Source: Saitoella complicata NRRL Y-17804 (lineage: Eukaryota > Ascomycota > Saitoellomycetes > Saitoellales > Saitoellaceae). Taken from it: a DNA stretch of 64,000 nucleotides. Both the position numbers and the translations under genes were made by a program. Of the stretch, positions 59,683 through 64,000 are shown piece after piece. Location of the stretch: positions 124,001 through 188,000 of the forward strand of contig NW_017566999.1 of the NCBI RefSeq assembly GCF_001661265.1. Direction: 5' to 3'. Within the stretch, counting starts at the first letter, position 1, and the number at the start of each line of letters is the position of its first letter. Below the pieces are notes generated by a model that was given only the letters and a program-made list of their open reading frames with translations, was not told the DNA's origin and did not search any database.

Positions 59683-60280
59683 ATGGCGACGTCCAGCGAG
59701 CACGGCGATGCTGCCATGCCGATCGTACGGGAGGAGCCAGACAGCACGGACGACGCTTATCGTCGGCAACTGTTGCAACTGACATACGCTGCTATGAATG
59801 ACTGGTTTGTCCTTACCCGGCAGCGGAAGTATATACGGTACGCCGGAGAAGCTAACAACAGGTTACAGGGCATCGAAGCACATCATCACAATCACGCAGA
59901 TAGCATACACAGAGCTCGACATACGATCAAACCCTACTGATCCCTGTTCGCACCTCGCCGTTCTCACGCTTATCCCACAAGACTCGCCAAATGGTTTCTT
60001 CCGCATTGAGTCTATTCGCACGGAAGCTGCCGAGACGATCTGTGCAAGGTTAGGATGGCCATGGATCGAAAATCCGGACCGTATTGCGGCAAGGAGATCA
60101 AGAGGATGCCTGACTGTATGCGCGGTTCTGGAGATGGGGAGTGCGAATATGGTGCTGCCGTGTGAGGTTCCACAGTACGTCTTGGAGAAAGACACACCGT
60201 CTAGTGACGAGCTACCGGTGGATGAGGTCTTGGACAGGTTGATCGCACTCGTCAATGACGGACCCGATGATGCTCAGTGA
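59683..60280 (+). CDS. Second orphan two-exon protein
   Basis: Exons 59683-59804 and 59869-60280, with a 64-base GTTTGT...TTACAG intron (branch GCTAAC), give about 177 residues. The joined region reads LLQLTYAAMNDW-ASKHIITIT. Later segments CSHLAVLTLIPQDSPNGFFR, AETICARLGWPWIENPDRIA and LTVCAVLEMGSANMVLPCEV look like a compact alpha/beta domain. No known motif found. It is divergent from the USP8-like gene (186 bases between starts), and its stop is 181 bases from that of the CHY zinc-finger gene. Confidence 0.65.
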
Positions 60281-60311
60281 CTTCGTATTACTGTTGATAC
60301 CCTCTCGTACA

Positions 60312-60602
60312 ATCGATACCCCTTTAGATCCTTGCACAAAGTGCCTCATTTGCTGAAGTCATCCATGCGTCATAGCATCATCCTCGCCTTAGAGTTAACT
60401 TGACAACGCACTACAATGTTCCGGTATCGTGAGACAATGCATGTCGGGTTTGCTATGCTAATTATTTCGCCGCAGCTTTGGCAGCACTACCAAGCTTCCG
60501 CTTATACTTCCTTGGATCCTTCCTTGACATCTTGCGCTGATCTCTCATCCCCTCTCCTCCTTCCCAGAAACGAGTTCTCCTAGACTTCATCCCACGACCA
60601 CA
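60312..60602. repeat. Donor segment of the permuted copy at 14.3 kb
   Basis: This segment covers the last 47 codons and 3' flank of the CHY zinc-finger gene and is repeated at 14301-14570 in inverted orientation and permuted order. About 15 bases in the middle (about 60412-60426) have no counterpart in the copy. Confidence 0.8.
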
Positions 60603-62910
60603 GGCAATACACGGCTTATCGGGTGTATAAACCTGCTCACGAGAGCAGAAGCCACAGATCTGCCGTGTAGCAAAGACATGAGGATGCCCACTAAGCTCAT
60701 CGTGACACGTATCACACGCAAAGACCTTCTTACAACATGGGAACCTAAACCATCGGTAGCTCTTCCGGTAGTGCTTGCAAGCACCTTTGTCCGGCAGAGC
60801 CGTGCCGACAGTGATTCCAAGATTTTGTTTCTTTTCTTTTCTTGCTTTGAGAGCCAAACCTCCTGTAAGCTCCGCGCCACCAGCTCCAATCTTGCGAAAC
60901 CGAACGTCCTTGAGATGAACGGTAAGCCTCGTGTGGCATTTATGACAGAAGATACTGCTCGCATCACCCTTGACGAGGTTCCTGACCCCACTCGGTGCCG
61001 CAATGTCACACTCAGCACATGTCACGGTAAAGTTTGAGGGAAGCATATCGAAAATGGTGCACCCATCCAAGTCAAGATAACCCAACCTGTTCGAATTCTC
61101 GTGCACAAGCTCCTTTCGGAAGTCGATACCCATAGTTCGCGAGCATTGGTTGCAAGCAAAGAAGCGAGGCTGAGTTCTGTTCGGAACGATATTCTGATGT
61201 TCCGAGACATGCCGACATCGCTCGCACTTGACTGATATGGAGAGAGATGCCGCTTCCAGAAGCGAGATGTTCTCGAGGCGGATCTCGGGAAGGTAGATGG
61301 CAGTGCCATGAGGTGGAGCCTTCGTATCACCCACTGCTGCCGCCTCAACGGTTGCTGCACGTTCCTCTTCCTCGGAGTCTTCTTCTGAGGAGCTGTAGTC
61401 AGACGAATAGCTCTCTTCCTCCAAGCTTGGCGTTCCCCCGTCGTAACCCACACTGTACACATGATCTGGTCTGAGAATGAATTGTACATTGTGCTTCTCG
61501 TCGTCAACCACACCAAAGATATCTTTCGCTGGTATCTTTTCAGATCCGTCACCCTCTCGAGTATCAGTGACGGAGATGGCTGCCATAGCTTGAGTGACAA
61601 CCTCCTCAACCTTCTTCCTCTCCTCCTCCGGCGCAGCCATCTTGTGCATATTGACCGTGAGGTAATTCAACTTGCTCACGAGCGTTCCATCCGCATGACT
61701 CCTAGCCCACTCCTCGAACCTCCTCTCAATCCTACCAGCAACCTCGGGATCAGACTTTGGCAGCTCGATGGTACACGGCTCCAGGTTGTAGAGCGTTGGG
61801 ATATGCAGCTTGGCACTGAATGCGCCGTGCATATCGGATGGAAGCCCGGTGAAGTTGGTAATCTTCAGCGGGACAAGGTACGTCGTGATGTTCTTGTTTG
61901 TCGAGAATAATTTGGCATCGCGCAGTCTAGCCTCAAGATGACGGATATCTGATTCTCTCTTGATCGTTGCAGTTGTACGCTGGTCAGCCGTGTATGACGG
62001 AGTCGGTTTAGGAGGTTGCACTGGGTGCATTCGCGGTGGAGACTGTGTCACTGGTGCCGAGGGAATCGACTTGGCTTCCTCTGGCTTCTTCTGCGCAGCA
62101 TGCCGTACGACTTTGAATGTCTCTGCTTTCTTGCCAGCCAAAAACTCCTCCAACTTCCGATCAAGCTGATTCACCATGCCCAGCAAAGCTGTCTTGCCTA
62201 CCAGTTCCTTCGCCAGCTGATTAAAGCCTCTATCCACATTGACAGCATATCCCACTGGAATATCTGAGTTCTTCACCCTCAATGTTGGCTGCTCTTGAGG
62301 GTACTTGTCGGGGATTGACAAGTCGAAGGATAGAGCTGTAATATCATATGGAAAATCTGGGTCAGATGGTGAAAGGTTGATCGATAAAATGGTTGTTCCG
62401 TCGGTACCCGCCCTCTCGGCGAGAAATGGGAAACGCCTCCTCAGTTGGGTGATCTCCAATGCGCGGATCGATGGAAGAGTTGCCTTTGCCACGCCCTTCG
62501 GTGTTGGACGCTGGACAACTCTATTTGGATCAACGGCGGAGTTATGCCGTCGTTGAGGCGTAGGTTGAAATGCCTTGACTGAATCCTTTGGTCCAGGAAT
62601 TGGAGCACTGGATCCACTGATCTCCTTCGCCTCCACAGAGGGCAGAGGTGCTGGCGACTGTGCCTTCACGACATGGCGAAACGGACATTGATCTCCCTTC
62701 CTACAGCCTATAAAGCCCGGTGTTAGCTATATCCAAGAATATGCGGATTGACATCTTACCTTGCGGTGACTTGAAGAACTTGCAAACTGGTGGCGTCCTC
62801 GGCGAACCCGGACTCGGCGACGAAGCATTGGCAGCTGGAGTAGAAACGGGAACTGAAGCGACTGATGACGGCTGAAACGTTGCTAATTGCGGATCGAATG
62901 AAACGGCCAT
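60462..62910 (-). CDS. CCCH - RWD-like - CHY zinc-finger protein
   Basis: Exons 62760-62910 and 60462-62707, with a 52-base intron, give about 798 residues. Splicing completes a CCCH finger at about residues 43-62: CKFFKSPQGCRKGDQCPFRH (C-x8-C-x5-C-x3-H). Residues about 110-220 resemble an RWD fold (FPFLAERAGTDG, FDLSIPDKYPQEQPTLRV). Two treble-clef-like CxxC clusters follow (SVKCERCRH, FACNQCSRT, CAECD, CHKCHTRL), then a CHY finger near residue 690 (CKHYRKSYRWFRFPCCKKVF, ACDTCHDE, CGFCSREQ, CIACGRG). The C-terminus is very basic (RKDPRKYKRKLGSAAKAAAK). It could act in RNA binding or ubiquitin pathways (CHY fingers occur in RCHY1-type ligases), but no RING is seen. Its 3' end was copied to 14.3 kb. 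Confidence 0.88.
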
Positions 62911-63122
62911 GAAAACAAAAAAAACGCAAGGTTGGCGGTGAGTTGCTGTGTGAACGTCATTTCGGTCATCTCGCGCCGCGTGATATCTCGCAAGTGCAGC
63001 CGCGGATTTCGATACGCCCAAGTCACAGCCGTACGTATCGCGCCGCGCGGGGCCACGCGGTGCGGCGGATAAGAGAGCACGCCTGGGCAACCACAAAGCG
63101 GACACAAAAGCATTTGACGAAG

Positions 63123-64000
63123 ATGGCAAGCTGGTTCGGTTCGAATCCGTTGGATGAGCAAGTCGGTATGGATTTGTTTACTGGGACTACGGCACTGTGC
63201 TAATTCTTTGTCGCAGAACGTGCGACGTCGGAGTCATTGCCCGCTGGGGCCGAAGACCTCGCCTTATCGCTCGAGATATGTGATCAGATTCGAAGCAAGA
63301 CCGTCGATTCAAAGACTGCTATGCGGTCCCTGAAGAAGCGGATCAACCACAGAAACCCGAATGTGCAGATTGCCGCTTTGAAGGTGGGTCCAACTCCGAG
63401 GATTGCACACGAGGTGTATGCTGATATATCTGCTTCAGTTGACGGATGTATGCGTCAAGAATGGAGGTAATCATTTTCTAACAGAGATTGCTTCGAGAGA
63501 GTTCATGGACAACCTGGTATCTCTGTTAAACGCATCGGTATGTCGATATACCTGTCTCGAAGCCGTGGTAGCTGAGTATTGCGTACAGGGCGGTCTCAAT
63601 CCCGACGTCATGTCCAAAGTCCTTGAGTGCATCCAGACTTGGGCAATCGCCTTCCGTGGGAAATCTCATCTGGACTATGTCCAACATACACAATCTTCTC
63701 TTGCCTCCACTGGCTTTCAATTCCCTTCCGTCACCGAAATCACCTCATCATTCGTTGACACCGCAGCACCGCCAGATTGGACAGATTCGGATGTATGTAT
63801 GCGTTGTCGAACGACATTTACCTTCACCAACCGTAAGCACCATTGCAGAAACTGTGGTAATGTCTTTTGCGGGGCGTGCTCGAGCAAGACTATGGCATTG
63901 CCGCATCTGGGAGTAATGCAGGCTGTAAGGGTATGTGACGGATGCTACCAGAAGAAACAGGAGACGATCAAGGCAACCCCACCTAAGGCACAACCCACAC
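63123..64000 (+). CDS. VPS27: ESCRT-0 subunit Vps27/Hrs (5' part, runs off window)
   Basis: Binds ubiquitinated cargo and PI3P on endosomes and recruits ESCRT-I. Four exons are visible: 63123-63165, 63217-63383, 63439-63537 and 63589-64000 (continues), with introns of 51-55 bases. The VHS domain occupies about residues 1-150 ([60 protein letters not shown]). A FYVE finger follows at about 190-250: [14 protein letters not shown], the PI3P motif [24 protein letters not shown] and RVCDGCY. UIM and clathrin-binding parts would lie beyond the window. It is divergent from the CHY zinc-finger gene, 212 bases between starts. Confidence 0.95.

Noticed and set aside
63130-63160. GGTTCGAATCC, a tRNA T-loop-like string
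   Set aside because: It lies inside the VPS27 first exon and no acceptor or anticodon stem can be formed around it; no tRNA gene was found in the window.

Overview
The window is nuclear DNA of a filamentous fungus, most likely an ascomycete related to Pezizomycotina. The signs are short spliceosomal introns (mostly 44-64 bases, GT-AG, with CTAAC/CTGAC-type branch sites just before the acceptor), high gene density, and several fungal protein families: a velvet factor, a protein pairing the areA GATA-like region (DUF1752) with DUF3295, the ERMES subunit Mdm34, the vacuolar lipase Atg15, an MCH-type monocarboxylate permease and Loa1/Vps66. The complex I assembly factor Ind1 argues against fission yeast and Saccharomyces-type yeasts. 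I cannot place the species further.

Layout. 0-12 kb: the tail of an unidentified gene, a kinesin-14 motor, a velvet protein, a 2.4-kb gene-poor stretch with a decayed Tc1-like transposase, a seven-exon importin-13/Kap122 homologue and the DUF1752/DUF3295 protein. 12-28 kb: a 2.3-kb gene-free stretch ending in a copied gene fragment, then Ind1, Bfr2/AATF, Saf4/CCDC130, a 490-bp inverted-repeat (MITE-like) element, the DEAD-box helicase Dbp2 with a 650-base intron, a B-box/DUF2009 protein, a GNAT acetyltransferase, an NmrA-like oxidoreductase, histone H4 and a TMEM208/Snd2 homologue. 28-46 kb: a FetB/ALS3-type permease, gamma-glutamyltranspeptidase, NudE, a DOMON-cytochrome b561 protein, a zinc alcohol dehydrogenase, a Vps9-domain Rab5 exchange factor, Atg15, an MCH-type permease, a metallophosphoesterase and a sugar transporter. 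46-64 kb: Loa1, an orphan, Cox7, Mdm34, CCDC47, two ubiquitin proteases (Ubp12 type and rhodanese/USP8 type) tail to tail, a second orphan, a CCCH/RWD/CHY zinc-finger protein and the 5' part of Vps27 with its VHS and FYVE domains.

Most genes are housekeeping and show no operon-like or biosynthetic clustering. A loose theme is endosome/vacuole traffic and ubiquitin: Vps9 protein, Atg15, Loa1/Vps66, USP8-like protease, Ubp12 and Vps27. Many neighbours are tail to tail with 30-180 bases between stops, or head to head with promoters of 60-440 bases.

The least ordinary things are: (1) a circularly permuted copy, at 14.3-14.57 kb, of the 3' end of the CHY zinc-finger gene at 60.3-60.6 kb; (2) the long Dbp2 intron at the exact place where yeast DBP2 and animal p68 carry a conserved autoregulatory intron; (3) the inverted-repeat element; (4) a likely GC-AG intron in the kinesin gene and several very short first or last coding exons; (5) two spliced orphan proteins. 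I did not find a clearly new multi-gene system. Exon boundaries were read by eye from splice signals, frame and family similarity, without transcripts.
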